A stretch of DNA of 60,000 nt from Gnetum montanum (taxonomy: Eukaryota; Streptophyta; Gnetopsida; Gnetales; Gnetaceae), in assembly GCA_015680685.1 (NCBI GenBank), contig MNCI01003588.1, positions 402,125 to 462,124 on the forward strand, given 5' to 3'. The notes beneath the pieces are model-generated. The model worked only from the letters and a program-made list of their open reading frames with translations, was not told the DNA's origin and did no database searches. A program made the translations under genes and the position numbers. This document shows positions 58,441 through 60,000 of this stretch, one piece after another. Numbering within the stretch: the first letter of the stretch is position 1; each line of letters starts with the position of its first letter.

Positions 58441-58469
58441 AGATATGGCATGATTTAACAGTGCAGATC

Positions 58470-60000
58470 TTAAGAAGCCTTTGGTTTAAAGGTCTCTCAA
58501 TTTGGTGATTTGGAGAAGATGAGGAAGGAGTAGGATGACCAACTCTATAAGTTTGTGAGGGCTTAGGAGGACTGTTGGGTTGGAAGAATGGTCATTTGTG
58601 AGATGTGGGTTCTAAACCAATCAGTTGATTAACCAATTGTAGATTAACAACCCTTGTAGTATTACATTATTGTGGCTGAGTTAGAAGCTCACCCTACATA
58701 GATGGAGTAGGAGGTAGCTGTGTTGATGGTGGAGGAATAGATGCAAGCTCATGAGAAGGATATGGATGGAATATGGGATCCCTCCTAGGAGTTGGAGAAT
58801 GATTTTGATAGAATTTAGGAGGGTGGTAGTGATGCTAAAAAGGAAAAATATGACTAGAAGAGTCACGTGGAGACAAGGGTTGCTAAACATAGTACCCATA
58901 TAGATCTAGTTATCTATAAGGGTACTGCTGGCATGATGGTGACATCCCCCATGACTGTGGTTCCTACTAATGCTGATACTGCTCATATGGTTGTGGTGGA
59001 GTTCCACTTAGATAATAAGGTTATTGCTGATGAAACTACCTAGGGTTTCCTTGAGGAGAACGTAATCTTTTGGGTGTTTTCCTTTTTGATAGTCATGGAT
59101 TTAGTGTACACCCCAGATTCCTATAAGTGTGACACAACAAGGCAACAGCCCTTAGGATGTTCATAGTGGAAAATTTCACACCCACTATCATCATTTGATT
59201 CATTCCCCACAACTTCTTTTACTACAATAGCTTTACCCTTGCCCCTTTGGTAGGCATGCTCAGCTTCTTTCCACCTCTTGTGGTCACGATCACTATTCTG
59301 CTCTTATGATTCTTTTGCGATTTTTAGAGCAACTTGGAATTTTTCATCTAATAAATCCCACATTTTATCTATCTTGGCCAAAATTTTAGACATAGACTTT
59401 TGGGTCAAAAAGGCCTTTTTTTGCACCACCTCATTAGGATGTGACTTCTCCTCATTGTCACAAAAGTGGACCTCCTTCTTTCTGATGGAAGGATCCCTAT
59501 TATATTCTTCTACACTTTCAAATTTACTCAACTCTCTTTCTTCTTTTTCTACCTTCTTGATTAGCCTTTGTATTTAATGGGCTCTTAATTCCAACAATCT
59601 TCCTTGGGCATATATCCCAAGGATCCTCGGGCATTTATGATGTGGTGAAGTTATTCTTGTTAAGAGTAACCATGGCCAAGGCATTAGTGTAATAATGAAT
59701 AATATCTATCCATGGTAGCATCCAAGGGTTCATGTGTTCCTTGTTTCTAGCCTTGGATTTGCCTTTGTAGGTTTGACACTCTAGAGTACATTTGATATTT
59801 TTCCTTAAATAGTTCTAGCATTGTACTCCATAGATGGATTGGTTCTAGTTCAAGAGACTAGTACCAACTTTCTACTTCCTTGATGAGTGTTCTAGGAAAT
59901 AGCTTAATCTTTTTCCAATCTTTTTCAATATTTTTTAAGGCATAGGCATCATGAAAGGCTTGCAGATGCATTTAAGGATCTAAGTTATATCCCCCCTCAA
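58470..60000 (-). pseudogene. A4 gag, cut by window edge
   Basis: Zinc-knuckle-like motif at 59145-59180 reads CEIFHYEHPKGC: the second Cys is Phe, so the knuckle is broken. Upstream, 59304-59531 has EEYNRDPSIRKKEVHFCDN and LLDEKFQVALKIAKES, matching A2 gag. Capsid-domain homology continues to the window end. Pro/Gln/Tyr-rich linker at 58.5-58.9 kb. Confidence 0.8.

Larger units (their letters stand above)
54409..60000 (-). mobile_element. A4, right part (pol and gag of outermost element)
   Basis: Continuation of the element begun at 24604-27787. Minus strand: gag (running off the right edge), PR, RT-RH, IN, then the start of the untranslated block up to the A2 insertion. Its 5' LTR is outside the window. 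Confidence 0.87.

Overview
The window comes from a plant nuclear genome with a large, repeat-dominated, AT-rich landscape. I find no intact host gene, rRNA, tRNA or organellar segment. Nearly everything belongs to two families of decayed Ty3/gypsy LTR retrotransposons. Family A is Athila-like: LTRs of about 0.9 kb bounded by TGATGAG...(C)TCATCA, a primer site complementary to tRNA-Asp, then gag, protease (PR), reverse transcriptase (RT), RNase H (RH), integrase (IN), and an extra ORF before the 3' LTR. Family B is Tat/Ogre-like. The species cannot be named from the sequence; a gymnosperm or another giant-genome seed plant would fit.

Layout. 1-7586: element A1 (minus strand; its 3' end lies outside the window). 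7587-8077: unassigned. 8078-8530: a truncated family A LTR. 8531-10311: mostly unassigned, with a possible spliced plus-strand gene remnant. 10312-24603: family B element B1 (minus strand), with pol at 10.7-14.1 kb and gag-PR at 20.0-23.8 kb. Between them, at 14.6-19.5 kb, lies an opposite-strand gene of about eight exons with its own TATA box. 24604 to the right end: a three-level nest. Outermost is A4 (minus; 24604-27787 and 54409-60000). Inside A4 is A2 (plus; 27788-54408). Inside A2 is A3 (minus; 32162-45489). The A3 insertion is proven by a perfect 5-bp target duplication, CTAGT, and by equal 906-bp LTRs.

Two architectures stand out. First, the B1 opposite-strand gene sits where Ogre elements are known to carry an intron, between PR and RT. 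Its splice phases agree at five of seven junctions, and it is flanked by a family of short hairpin repeats (clusters at 10.3, 14.3 and 19.7 kb). Second, the family A extra ORF appears to have its own expression unit. Upstream of its ATG in A2 and A3 there is a TATA box preceded by GC-rich repeats resembling those in the LTR U3, and then a short 5'-UTR intron whose acceptor touches the ATG. The acceptor is also present in A4.

All coding regions are pseudogenised. Premature stops are mostly TAG, as expected from deamination of methylated CAG. Four single-N gaps are present: two separate direct duplications that look like unmerged contig ends, and the other two coincide with missing sequence when copies are compared.
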